Source of the DNA: Lachnospiraceae bacterium UBA7480
GTDB lineage: Bacteria; Bacillota; Clostridia; Lachnospirales; Lachnospiraceae
Assembly: GCA_002479655.1 (NCBI GenBank)
Contig: DLOQ01000086.1
Location: 1,149-8,845 of the forward strand
Length of the DNA: 7,697 bases
Reading direction: 5' to 3'
Positions within the stretch are counted from its first letter, which is position 1, and each line of letters begins with the position of its first letter. A program made the position numbers and the translations under genes. Under the pieces are notes generated by a model. The model was not told where the DNA came from and did not search any database. It saw only the letters and a program-made list of their open reading frames with translations. Below are positions 1-7,019 of the stretch, piece by piece.

Positions 1-626
1 CCATGTGATAATCCGTGCGGATTTACAAAATGTGTATTGGTCGCGCCAAGCTGAAGCGCCCGTGTATTCATCATTTCCACAAACGCCTCCTCAGAGCCTG
101 CCACATGCTGCGCCAGCGCCAGTGCTGCGTCATTGGCGGAATATACCAGCGTCGCATATAGAAGATTCTGTACGGTGATCCGGTCTCCCGCTTTCAGATT
201 AAAGAGCTGTACGCCATCTTCATAGATGGTTACATCGCCAATCAGCACAACATCTTCCAGATTGCAGTTTTCCATCACAAGCAGCGCTGTCATGATTTTT
301 GTCAATGATGCCGGATTGAGGCGCTCATTGGCATGATAGGAATATAACACCTTCTCCTGATTAAGATCATATATGCATGCCGCATTCAGATCATCTACAA
401 CAGCTGTACTGCTGTCTGTAATATCATCTGCCGCAGCGCAAAGCTCAGAAGCAAACAAGGCAATCTGCGTTTGTGCTTCATCGGCTTCTATGGAAAAGCT
501 GTCATTAGACTGCAGCGTCCCATAAGAAAGCGGAATCTCTTCAGAAGCACAGGCAGCCAATGAGACTGTTGTCAACAAAATAAGACATAACGCTTTAATT
601 TTTTTTAAATTATTATTTATATTCAC
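1..626 (-). CDS. D-alanyl-D-alanine carboxypeptidase lipoprotein (S11 family, PBP5/DacA-like), 3' end cut by window edge
   Basis: Serine peptidase that removes the terminal D-Ala from peptidoglycan pentapeptides outside the membrane. The 208 visible residues begin with a basic N-terminus and a hydrophobic segment (about residues 10-25) ending in a lipobox L-A-A-C, with Cys26 as the expected lipidated residue, so it is probably a membrane-anchored lipoprotein. The SxxK motif is S107-L-T-K110 inside the family context [13 protein letters not shown], and the SxN motif is S163-A-N165. The NPHGL segment near the left edge is also typical. The KTG motif and C-terminal domain lie beyond position 1. 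The GTG at 626 was chosen as start; it overlaps the end of mgsA by 14 bp. An in-frame TTG at 635 is an alternative, because the GAGGAG at 639-644 is slightly far from the GTG (12 nt) and too near the TTG (3 nt). Family assignment is firm; the exact start and physiological role (vegetative or sporulation) are not. Confidence 0.9.
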   Translation of the reverse strand, partial: MNINNNLKKIKALCLILLTTVSLAACASEEIPLSYGTLQSNDSFSIEADEAQTQIALFASELCAAADDITDSSTAVVDDLNAACIYDLNQEKVLYSYHANERLNPASLTKIMTALLVMENCNLEDVVLIGDVTIYEDGVQLFNLKAGDRITVQNLLYATLVYSANDAALALAQHVAGSEEAFVEMMNTRALQLGATNTHFVNPHGLSH

Positions 627-1005
627 GCCACTCAAATTCTCCTCGTTCCAGAGATTTTATCAATAATTCCGCAGAAGCAAGATTGGTTGCCAGTGGAATA
701 TTGTGCATATCACACAGTCTGACAAGATTGTTGACATCCAGTTCATGGGATTTTGGTGTCAGCGGATCACGCAGGAATATAACCAGATCGATCTGATTAT
801 GCTCGATCTGAACACCGATCTGCTGTTCTCCGCCCAGATGCCCGGCAAGATATTTGTGGATCGTAAGGTTCGTCACCTCTTCTATCAGGCGTCCCGTGGT
901 TCCGGTTGCATATAAAATATGCTTGCTTAAGATCCCCCGGTAAGCGATACAAAAATTCTGCATCAGTTTTTTCTTTGCATCATGAGCAATTAACGCAATA
1001 TTCAT
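613..1005 (-). CDS. mgsA: Methylglyoxal synthase (MgsA family) with altered active-site residues
   Basis: The family converts dihydroxyacetone phosphate to methylglyoxal and phosphate in the cytoplasm, bypassing lower glycolysis when phosphate is short. At 130 residues it is close in length to Bacillus MgsA and shorter than E. coli's 152. Family landmarks are clear: I-A-L-I-A-H8-D at the N-terminus, the phosphate-binding Y-A-T-G-T-T-G loop (32-38), F-L-R-D80-P and H87-E-L-D90. By alignment from memory with E. coli, His19, Asp91, His98 and Asp101 are kept (H8, D80, H87, D90). The usual S-G-P-x-G-G-D stretch reads A54-G-H-L-G-G-E60, so the catalytic Asp71 equivalent is Glu. A GGAGG at 1012-1016 sits 6 nt before the ATG. 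It follows rodA by 41 bp. Fold and family are near certain; full activity is less so. Confidence 0.9.
   Translation of the reverse strand: MNIALIAHDAKKKLMQNFCIAYRGILSKHILYATGTTGRLIEEVTNLTIHKYLAGHLGGEQQIGVQIEHNQIDLVIFLRDPLTPKSHELDVNNLVRLCDMHNIPLATNLASAELLIKSLERGEFEWREYK
639..644 (-). promoter_or_regulatory. Shine-Dalgarno candidate for the carboxypeptidase gene, inside mgsA
   Basis: GAGGAG on the minus strand lies within the last codons of mgsA. It is 12 nt from the GTG at 626 and 3 nt from the in-frame TTG at 635. Neither spacing is ideal, so the start stays ambiguous; the position suggests translational coupling to mgsA. Confidence 0.5.
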
Positions 1006-1046
1006 GCTTATCCTCCATATTGTGACCGGCTTTTATGGTTTTGACA

Positions 1047-2216
1047 TTAACGATTCAGGGACTTTTGCAGTGAAAAAAATGTTTCATCCTCTTTCTCGCT
1101 GTTTGTCCGTCTGCGGTTTCCACGCTGCAGCTTCACATTGAATACGAATCCCATTCCCATATACATACTGACCAGCGAGGTCAGTCCGTAACTGACAAAG
1201 GGCAGCGGTATTCCGGTATTCGGAAGGAGCCCGGTAGTAACCGAAATGTTGATAAAGCTTTGAAAACATACGATTGAACCAACTCCGCTGCAGATTACGG
1301 CACCTGCAATATCATCTGCCTGCATGGCGCCCAGATAGCATCTTGCCGTGATCGCCATCAAAAGCAGGATGACTGCACAGCTTCCGACAAATCCCATCTC
1401 TTCGCCAATTATGGCAAAGATAAAATCCGTCTGCGGTTCCGAAATATAATTTCCGTTTTTCACGGAGCCTACTTCGTTATTGTTCAGTCCCTTGCCCCAC
1501 AATTGCCCCGAACCTATGGCAGTGATCGAATTTTGCTGCTGATATGCAGTGGTCAGCTCATATTTTTCGGGATTTAACCATGCATAAATACGTTCCTGCT
1601 GATAATCCTCGATCAATGTCTGATCCGGCTGCAGCACAATAAATAAAAAGATAACACCGACCGGAACCGCAACGGCAAGCAGCCCTAAAATGATCTTATA
1701 ACTCAATCCCCCAACATAAAGTATTACGCAGAAAATAACTGCCACCATAATACTTGTCGACATGTCCGGTTGTTTGTAGATCAATGCCAGCGGCGGAAGC
1801 AGCAAAAGGATCATTTTTGCCAATGTGCTGAATGTATTCAAATTATCCTTATGCTTTATTATAAACTGTGCATAAAAAAGTATCAACAGTATTTTTGCAG
1901 TTTCTGAAGGTTGAAATCTGATTCCCGCAATTTCCAGCCATCGCTGGGCATTATGCGAAGAGTTGCCAATCAGCTGCACCAAAAGCAGTAAGCCGAGATT
2001 TACTGCGTAAATCAGCCATTGCAGCTTCAATATCAGGTGATAATCCACACAGGCGATCGCAGCCATCAGAAATATGCCAAGGATGGCGCCGCCAATCTGT
2101 CTGGTCTGTACGGATTCCTTGGCACTTCCGATCGCGAGAATGCCTATTATTGTCACTGCAAGCAGCAATAATAGAAGTATAAAATCAAAATTTTTAATAT
2201 GGTATTTTTGCGGCAT
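1047..2216 (-). CDS. rodA: RodA, SEDS-family peptidoglycan glycosyltransferase of the elongasome
   Basis: Integral membrane polymerase that joins lipid II into glycan strands during lateral wall growth, working with a class B PBP (here the upstream mrdA product). The 389 residues are hydrophobic throughout, with about ten membrane segments and a short charged cytoplasmic tail (about 362-389). SEDS landmarks include Q-R-W near 91-93, F-Q-P-S-E (101-105), S-E-P-Q-T-D264-F-I-F in the large extracellular loop, where the Asp is the family's essential residue, and G-L-L-P-N-T-G-I-P-L-P-F-V-S-Y-G (329-344). The usual G-G-S-S after S-Y is G-L-T-S here. RodA is preferred over FtsW or SpoVE because of its place beside mreCD, mrdA and minCDE. 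The ATG at 2216 has AAGGA about 8 nt upstream and lies 24 bp after the minE stop. Confidence 0.95.
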   Translation of the reverse strand: MPQKYHIKNFDFILLLLLLAVTIIGILAIGSAKESVQTRQIGGAILGIFLMAAIACVDYHLILKLQWLIYAVNLGLLLLVQLIGNSSHNAQRWLEIAGIRFQPSETAKILLILFYAQFIIKHKDNLNTFSTLAKMILLLLPPLALIYKQPDMSTSIMVAVIFCVILYVGGLSYKIILGLLAVAVPVGVIFLFIVLQPDQTLIEDYQQERIYAWLNPEKYELTTAYQQQNSITAIGSGQLWGKGLNNNEVGSVKNGNYISEPQTDFIFAIIGEEMGFVGSCAVILLLMAITARCYLGAMQADDIAGAVICSGVGSIVCFQSFINISVTTGLLPNTGIPLPFVSYGLTSLVSMYMGMGFVFNVKLQRGNRRRTNSEKEDETFFSLQKSLNR

Positions 2217-2240
2217 AATACTATCCTTATCCTGCGGTTT

Positions 2241-2513
2241 TTATTTTGAACGTAATTCCAGGATGGGGATATTGGCGCGGATCGACGGGATCCGGCTGCC
2301 CCGTTCCTGATTTTTGGTCTGTGTAATCTGTATTTCCGTACTCTCTACATCAATGCGCATATATTTTGACAACACGCCGATGATATCCTTTTTGATCATT
2401 TCCACCATTTCCGGTGAACATTCCGTCCGATCGGAGATCAATAGTATTTTCAGTCTGTCTTTCGCAACGCCGCTTGATGAATGTCTTTTGAAAAGAGATA
2501 AAAATTTATTCAT
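2241..2513 (-). CDS. minE: MinE, topological specificity factor for division-site placement
   Basis: Small MinD-binding protein that stimulates the MinD ATPase and displaces MinC, confining the MinCD inhibitor to the poles. It has 90 residues, the normal size. The N-terminus M-N-K-F-L-S-L-F-K is an amphipathic membrane-targeting segment. The MinD-contact region is seen as A-K-D-R-L-K-I-L-L-I-S-D-R (17-29). It is followed by the dimer domain with E-M-I-K-K-D-I-I-G-V-L-S-K-Y and the final E-I-Q-I and P-I-L-E-L strands. A strong AAAGGAGAG stands about 6 nt before the ATG, and the gene starts 18 bp after the minD stop. Its presence means this Gram-positive cluster encodes a MinE-type Min system and need not rely on DivIVA/MinJ alone. 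Confidence 0.95.
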   Translation of the reverse strand: MNKFLSLFKRHSSSGVAKDRLKILLISDRTECSPEMVEMIKKDIIGVLSKYMRIDVESTEIQITQTKNQERGSRIPSIRANIPILELRSK

Positions 2514-2531
2514 AGTCCGCTCTCCTTTCTG

Positions 2532-3323
2532 CTATACACGATGGAAAATGCCGCTGAATCTGGCCCATAAAGTGATGCTCTTGTCCATTTCCATCAGCGG
2601 TATCTCCTCCCCGGTGACGCGCTTGGAAATATTCAGATACGCCTTGCCTGCCTGCGTTGCGCTGCCGACAAGCGGTTCTCCCTGATTGGTGGAGATCACG
2701 ACATTCTCATCATCCGGAACCGCGCCGATCAGCGGGATTGCCAGAATATCAATGACATCATCAATCGTCATCATTTCACCGCGTCTGATCATATCATGTC
2801 TGAGGCGGTTGATGACAAGCTCGATCTTCTCAAATTCATTGGCTTCCAATAAACCAATGATACGGTCGGCATCCCGTATGGCGGAAACCTCCGGTGTCGT
2901 CACGACCAGCGCTCTGTCCGCACCTGCAATCGCGTTTTTAAATCCCTGCTCGATGCCCGCGGGACAGTCTAACAGGATATAATCATACTGTTCTTTTAAT
3001 TCCTGGATCAGCTTTTTCATCTGTTCCGGCGATACTGCGCTTTTATCCTTTGTCTGTGCCGAGGGCAGAAGATATAGCGATGGGTAACGCTTATCTTTGA
3101 TAAGCGCCTGTTTGATGCGGCAGTTTCCTTCGATCACATCGACAAGATTATAAACGATGCGGTTCTCCAGTCCCATAACGACATCAAGATTCCTAAGTCC
3201 GATATCCGTGTCAATGAGGACAACGCTTTTTCCGAGGGACGCAAGTCCCGTTCCTACATTTGCGGTCGTAGTTGTCTTACCGACTCCGCCTTTCCCTGAT
3301 GTAATGACAATTACTTCACTCAT
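2532..3323 (-). CDS. minD: MinD, septum-site-determining P-loop ATPase
   Basis: ParA/MinD-family ATPase that dimerises on ATP, binds the membrane, recruits MinC and is released by MinE. The 263 residues open with the deviant Walker A G10-K11-G-G-V-G-K16-T-T containing the signature Lys11. The switch Asp40 lies in L-I-D-T-D-I-G-L-R-N-L-D, and the Walker B segment I-L-L-D119-C-P-A-G follows. The C-terminus (about 250-263) alternates hydrophobic and basic residues, fitting the MinD amphipathic membrane helix. The frame stays open upstream to a TTG at 3338, but the ATG at 3323 is the start because GGAGGG lies 7 nt before it and is inside the longer reading. It begins 73 bp after the minC stop, the largest gap in the cluster. 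Confidence 0.97.
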   Translation of the reverse strand: MSEVIVITSGKGGVGKTTTTANVGTGLASLGKSVVLIDTDIGLRNLDVVMGLENRIVYNLVDVIEGNCRIKQALIKDKRYPSLYLLPSAQTKDKSAVSPEQMKKLIQELKEQYDYILLDCPAGIEQGFKNAIAGADRALVVTTPEVSAIRDADRIIGLLEANEFEKIELVINRLRHDMIRRGEMMTIDDVIDILAIPLIGAVPDDENVVISTNQGEPLVGSATQAGKAYLNISKRVTGEEIPLMEMDKSITLWARFSGIFHRV

Positions 3324-3396
3324 TTGGTCTCCCTCCAAAATTAATAATTGTCCCCTAAAACATGATCACATCAGTAATCTGCTTACAGCCAATGGA
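3324..3396 (-). other. minC-minD intergenic gap (73 bp), no gene
   Basis: This is the only sizeable non-coding gap in the cluster. It holds the minD ribosome-binding site, an AT-rich imperfect palindrome around 3336-3350, and a TGATCA palindrome at 3363-3368. I see no convincing -35/-10 pair and no terminator with a U-tract. Confidence 0.5.
3331..3336 (-). promoter_or_regulatory. Shine-Dalgarno that fixes the minD start
   Basis: GGAGGG on the minus strand, 7 nt before the ATG at 3323. It overlaps the first codons of the longer TTG-initiated reading from 3338 and so argues against that start. Confidence 0.85.
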
Positions 3397-3410
3397 TCAT
3401 TCCGTGATCC
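3394..3410 (-). repeat. Small inverted repeat spanning the minC stop codon
   Basis: GGATCA (3394-3399) and TGATCC (3405-3410) form a perfect 6-bp stem with a 5-nt loop over the last codons and stop of minC. No U-run follows on the minus strand, so it is not a typical intrinsic terminator. It could be an RNA-stability element or chance. Confidence 0.45.
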
Positions 3411-4137
3411 GTTTTAGTAATTCTTTGGTGTAAGGCTCTATATTAATTTTATCATTAGATGCATAAGCAATCTGGGGCAATAACTTTGGCTTGATCCCCC
3501 AGCGCGGCTTTTTTGCAGGCTGATAACAAAGGCGGCCGATCCTGAGTTCCTCCGGCGCCATCTCCATAGCAAGGATCACCTGCTTAGAAGCCTCATTATG
3601 TAATTCATCATTATGTACTTCATCATTCTTGTCTTCCGGCGGCTGTATTTTGGGATTCTCCGAAGACCGGATCCCGGCATATGCCTCCCCATATAAACCG
3701 CCAAAGATATAGATGCTTTTCTCTGAAATGATCGTGCATCCGGGATGCACATCGCCTATGACGACCACATCCTTCTCCGAATCTATAAACTCCTGATTAA
3801 TGACGGAGTTTCTGATAAAGCAGATATCATTTTTCTTATATTCTTCCGAAACGGTACGGATGCAATGCTGAAATGAATCCGCTGCCTTGGAAAGATCTAC
3901 GAGACAGACGATATTGATATCCGTACATTCCGTAATGATATCGCAGAAATGATCCTGCTCTTCTTCCGTCAGTTCTTTCCCTTCAAATGACAGCGCCATT
4001 TTGGCATTCCCAAAAAATTTCCGCCCATCGGTCAGCTTTTGACGAAGCGCCTCTTCCAGCTCTTCCATGCTTCCCTCCGTGGCCATTATGATTCTGAGCC
4101 CGTTAGCAGAGCTCTTTATTTTGATCAGGGTATCCAT
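3397..4137 (-). CDS. minC: MinC, FtsZ-assembly inhibitor of the Min system
   Basis: Inhibitor of FtsZ polymerisation that is brought to the membrane by MinD. The 246 residues (E. coli about 231) fit two domains. The N-terminal FtsZ-inhibiting domain (about 1-100) contains K-F-F-G-N-A and the E-G-K-E-L-T-E-E-E helix start. The C-terminal beta-helix domain (about 120-210) carries V-V-V-I-G-D-V-H-P-G (124-133), I-F-G-G-L-Y-G-E-A-Y-A-G (144-155) and A-P-E-E-L-R-I-G (194-201). The canonical MinD-binding R-S-G-Q motif is not seen before V-V-V-I-G-D; the region reads R-N-S-V-I-N-Q. A charged insertion of about 20 residues (161-182), made of pentapeptide repeats, lies in a C-domain loop. The ATG has AAAGGA 5 nt upstream and follows mrdA by 17 bp. 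Context with minDE makes the call secure. Confidence 0.92.
   Translation of the reverse strand: MDTLIKIKSSANGLRIIMATEGSMEELEEALRQKLTDGRKFFGNAKMALSFEGKELTEEEQDHFCDIITECTDINIVCLVDLSKAADSFQHCIRTVSEEYKKNDICFIRNSVINQEFIDSEKDVVVIGDVHPGCTIISEKSIYIFGGLYGEAYAGIRSSENPKIQPPEDKNDEVHNDELHNEASKQVILAMEMAPEELRIGRLCYQPAKKPRWGIKPKLLPQIAYASNDKINIEPYTKELLKRITE
3591..3635 (-). repeat. Three degenerate 15-bp tandem repeats within minC
   Basis: Units at 3591-3605, 3606-3620 and 3621-3635 share the core TCATTNTGT-like pattern (plus strand), the first two differing at only a few bases. They are in frame and encode three five-residue units, E-D-K-N-D, E-V-H-N-D and E-L-H-N-E (MinC residues 168-182). Confidence 0.75.
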
Positions 4138-4154
4138 AATTATCCTTTCTAATA

Positions 4155-7019
4155 TTAATCTGTTGTCGTGCTGCCTCCGACTGCCTCCGATGCCTCGCCG
4201 TTGATCAGCTCCGTATGATCCATCAGATTAAAATAATAAGTAAATACATCTTTGCCCAGCTGCGCGGCGTAATCAGAGGAATATCCATGCGCGATACGTA
4301 TGGCAATCGCGATCTCCGGCGAGTTATAGGGGGCGTAAGCAACAAACAATGCATGGTTGGGTTTATTTTCTGCTTCCTGGGCCGTTCCTGTTTTCCCGGC
4401 GCAGACTACTCCAAAGTCATTAAAATATGACTTTCGTTCGATCACTCTGCGCATGCCGACATGGATCGCATTCCAAAGATTGTCGCTCAGACTTACATAG
4501 TTTCGAACATTCGGCGTATAACTATACAGCACTTCCCCACGCGGATTTTGGATGGCTCTGATCAAGCTTAACTGATATACGGTACCGCTATTGGCGATTG
4601 TTGTAACATACCGTGCGAGACCGACTGTCGTATAGTTATGATTGCCTTGTCCGATTGCTGACGGTACAGGATACTGCGTCGATACCTGCGGCTCGGATTC
4701 CGCAATCTCTACACCGGTTTTTTCGCTGAATCCAAACATATCCGCATACCGGTAGATGCGCTCCATGCCGACGCTGTCATTATAGCCTGTGCCGCTGTTC
4801 GCAAGGCGGTAGCCTACCTCATAAAAAAATATATTACAGGAATTTTCAATCGCGCCGGTGACGGCAAGCGATCCGTGTACACCGGTACATCTGGGCGGGG
4901 TAGTCCCGGCCAGCTTGTCTTCAAACACTCCATGACAGGTGATCGTTTCTCCAAGCGTGATCACGCCCTCTTCCACGCCCGCAACTGCGGAAAGCATCTT
5001 AAAGGTGGAGCCCGGCGCGGTACGCTGCTGTGTTGCATAATTCCAAAGCGGTTTTGACATGTCACTGTTAAGCGCCGCCAAATATGCGGAATCTGCGTTG
5101 TTGGCAAGCCGATTATTGTCATACCCCGGATAGGACACCAGAGCAAGCACCTCACCGGTATTCGGATTGGTAACGACGCAGGAGCCGGAACATGGTTCTA
5201 ACCCCAGTTGGGCAGGTGTGATGTCCAGATTGGAGATCAATGATACCATAAAGTTGTATGACGATACCTGCCCGGAAGTAAGACGGCTGATCCTTGCCTG
5301 TTCAATCTGTATGATATCCTGTTCCCAAAGCAGCATACATACCTGCTTTCCGCTGATATTGTCATTTAGAAGCATATAACGGTACAGCTTCTTGGAAAAA
5401 TCGTTGTTATTGGTAAGATGCTCTATAATATAGTCGATCAGCGCCGTATAGATCTCCGTAGAATCAGAATATTGATTCTCCAGATGCAGCTTGCTGATGT
5501 CAATCCAGTTCTTAGAGATAGCATAGGTCAGGAATTCCCGGATGCTGATGGTCTCATCCGTTTTCCATTTTTGGTAGACCGGATCTGTCTGATCGACTGC
5601 TTCCATATTCAACACACCGTAATCATTGGAGGAAAGCATAGCGATGATAAAACTTTCATAGACCTGATATTCTTTGCCCAGGTCCCGGTAAGCGGTGTTG
5701 CTTTCCATCATCTGCCTTCTAAGCTCAGCAAATACATTTTCCTGTTTACTCAAAAATGCCTGATATACGGCATGCTCCGTTTCTCCCGCATACTCTTTGG
5801 AAAGATGGCTGATATCTATGACATTATTATTAAACAGTGCATAATAAACATCATAGATGGGGATCTTTACATTACGTCCGGTCTGTTCCACTTCCTTCTC
5901 ATTCACGATACGGCTCACCAGGATTCCGGCGATCTTCTGCTCAACTAAATTATAAATCGCAATCTGAAGCTCACTGTCTATCGTCAGATAGATATCATTG
6001 CCGGCGATCGGCGGTATGGCATTTTGCACCTCTATGATCCTGCCAAACTTATCCACATAGACAGTCTCAGAACCCTTTGTTCCCTGCAGTTCGTGTTCCA
6101 TGGAATATTCTATGCCTGTTTTTCCGACAATGTCGGTAAGGGAATAGTTTGGGTTTTCAAGTGACAGCGTATTATATTCCTCCTGCGAAATCTTCCCGGT
6201 ATAACCGATAATCGGCGCAAAATAAATACTGTTATTGTACCGGCGGATCGTATCCTCCTCAATGGCAACTCCCTGCAAAAGATCGCTGTTTTCCATAATG
6301 ACGGCAACGGTCTTTTCACTGACATCTGTTGCTACCACAGTGGAAATATATTTTTGGAAAGCGTTCAAACTCAGGTTATATCTGATATTGATGATCTTTA
6401 ATATTTCTTCCTTAGTATAACCCATTCCCATCATAAAAGTAGTATGCTTGCCTGATTCATCGGTAAAATAACCTCCGATTCCAAATTTATTCTCTCCGGC
6501 AAGGTAAGCAATGACATCGTCCGGCGTCGCCGTTTTTTCCGGATAAGTAAGCTCCTGTATCGTCTTTCTGCCGTAAACATCCGCCAGAAAGCGAAACAGC
6601 GTATTCCCTTCCACGGCATACCGATAATTGCCATTTTCGTCCAGATAAATCTTAAAATCGCTGACAATCTCATCCCCGCTGCTCTCAATCATATGTATCA
6701 TATGATAAATAATCGTATTCAGAGCAGCATTTTTGCCGGCTCCTGATTCGATGGTATCCGTGATCGTCACGCTGTATGCCAGTTCATTATAAGCAAGCAG
6801 AACGCCGTTACAGTCATAGATATTGCCTCTTGTGCTGGAAATATCCACTGTTTTTTCGATACTGAGCGTAAAATTGCTCATATATTCGTTGCCATTCACG
6901 ATCTGAAGTTGAAAGATCCTGTTGACCAATATTGCGGTAATGACAATGAGTGCCAGGAACAGTAAGGAAAATCTTGATAATATGAAGTTGATGATTTTTT
7001 CCTTCCAATCATAAAACAT
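4155..7019 (-). CDS. mrdA: Penicillin-binding protein 2 (class B, elongasome transpeptidase) with a large insertion
   Basis: DD-transpeptidase that cross-links the glycan made by RodA. The 954 residues comprise a short cytoplasmic tail, one membrane anchor (about 12-32), and a pedestal region beginning R-G-N-I-Y-D-C-N-G (64-72) and continuing to G-N-D-I-Y-L-T-I-D (340-348). A helical insertion of about 250 residues follows (363-612), then the transpeptidase domain starting G-S-C-V-V-T-N-P-N-T-G-E-V-L-A. Catalytic motifs are S671-T-F-K674, S727-C-N729 and K876-T-G878. E. coli PBP2 has 633 residues and Bacillus PbpA about 716, so this is long. The reading frame is open to a TTG at 7052, but the ATG at 7019 is preferred because AGGAGAG at 7029-7035 precedes it. 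It overlaps the mreD stop by 11 bp. PBP2 is preferred over FtsI/SpoVD because of the mreCD and rodA neighbours. Confidence 0.95.
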   Translation of the reverse strand: MFYDWKEKIINFILSRFSLLFLALIVITAILVNRIFQLQIVNGNEYMSNFTLSIEKTVDISSTRGNIYDCNGVLLAYNELAYSVTITDTIESGAGKNAALNTIIYHMIHMIESSGDEIVSDFKIYLDENGNYRYAVEGNTLFRFLADVYGRKTIQELTYPEKTATPDDVIAYLAGENKFGIGGYFTDESGKHTTFMMGMGYTKEEILKIINIRYNLSLNAFQKYISTVVATDVSEKTVAVIMENSDLLQGVAIEEDTIRRYNNSIYFAPIIGYTGKISQEEYNTLSLENPNYSLTDIVGKTGIEYSMEHELQGTKGSETVYVDKFGRIIEVQNAIPPIAGNDIYLTIDSELQIAIYNLVEQKIAGILVSRIVNEKEVEQTGRNVKIPIYDVYYALFNNNVIDISHLSKEYAGETEHAVYQAFLSKQENVFAELRRQMMESNTAYRDLGKEYQVYESFIIAMLSSNDYGVLNMEAVDQTDPVYQKWKTDETISIREFLTYAISKNWIDISKLHLENQYSDSTEIYTALIDYIIEHLTNNNDFSKKLYRYMLLNDNISGKQVCMLLWEQDIIQIEQARISRLTSGQVSSYNFMVSLISNLDITPAQLGLEPCSGSCVVTNPNTGEVLALVSYPGYDNNRLANNADSAYLAALNSDMSKPLWNYATQQRTAPGSTFKMLSAVAGVEEGVITLGETITCHGVFEDKLAGTTPPRCTGVHGSLAVTGAIENSCNIFFYEVGYRLANSGTGYNDSVGMERIYRYADMFGFSEKTGVEIAESEPQVSTQYPVPSAIGQGNHNYTTVGLARYVTTIANSGTVYQLSLIRAIQNPRGEVLYSYTPNVRNYVSLSDNLWNAIHVGMRRVIERKSYFNDFGVVCAGKTGTAQEAENKPNHALFVAYAPYNSPEIAIAIRIAHGYSSDYAAQLGKDVFTYYFNLMDHTELINGEASEAVGGSTTTD

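Noticed and set aside
601..620. T-rich run after mgsA as a terminator tail
   Set aside because: No GC-rich stem precedes it on the minus strand, and it encodes the Asn/Lys-rich start of the carboxypeptidase precursor.
2314..2685. Open frame of 123 codons on the plus strand across minE and the end of minD
   Set aside because: It is antisense to two firmly identified genes and crosses their junction, with no family resemblance.
3324..3338. N-terminal extension of MinD from a TTG at 3338
   Set aside because: The extra codons contain the GGAGGG ribosome-binding site of the ATG at 3323, and MinD proteins normally begin just before the strand leading to the P-loop.
3394..3410. Intrinsic terminator at the end of minC
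   Set aside because: The stem is only 6 bp and no U-tract follows on the minus strand; it also begins within the minC coding sequence.
5418..5948. Open frame of 176 codons on the plus strand, antisense to mrdA
   Set aside because: It lies wholly inside the PBP2 insertion region, resembles no family I recognise, and is explained by the codon pattern of the real gene. The opposing frame runs continuously into clear transpeptidase motifs.
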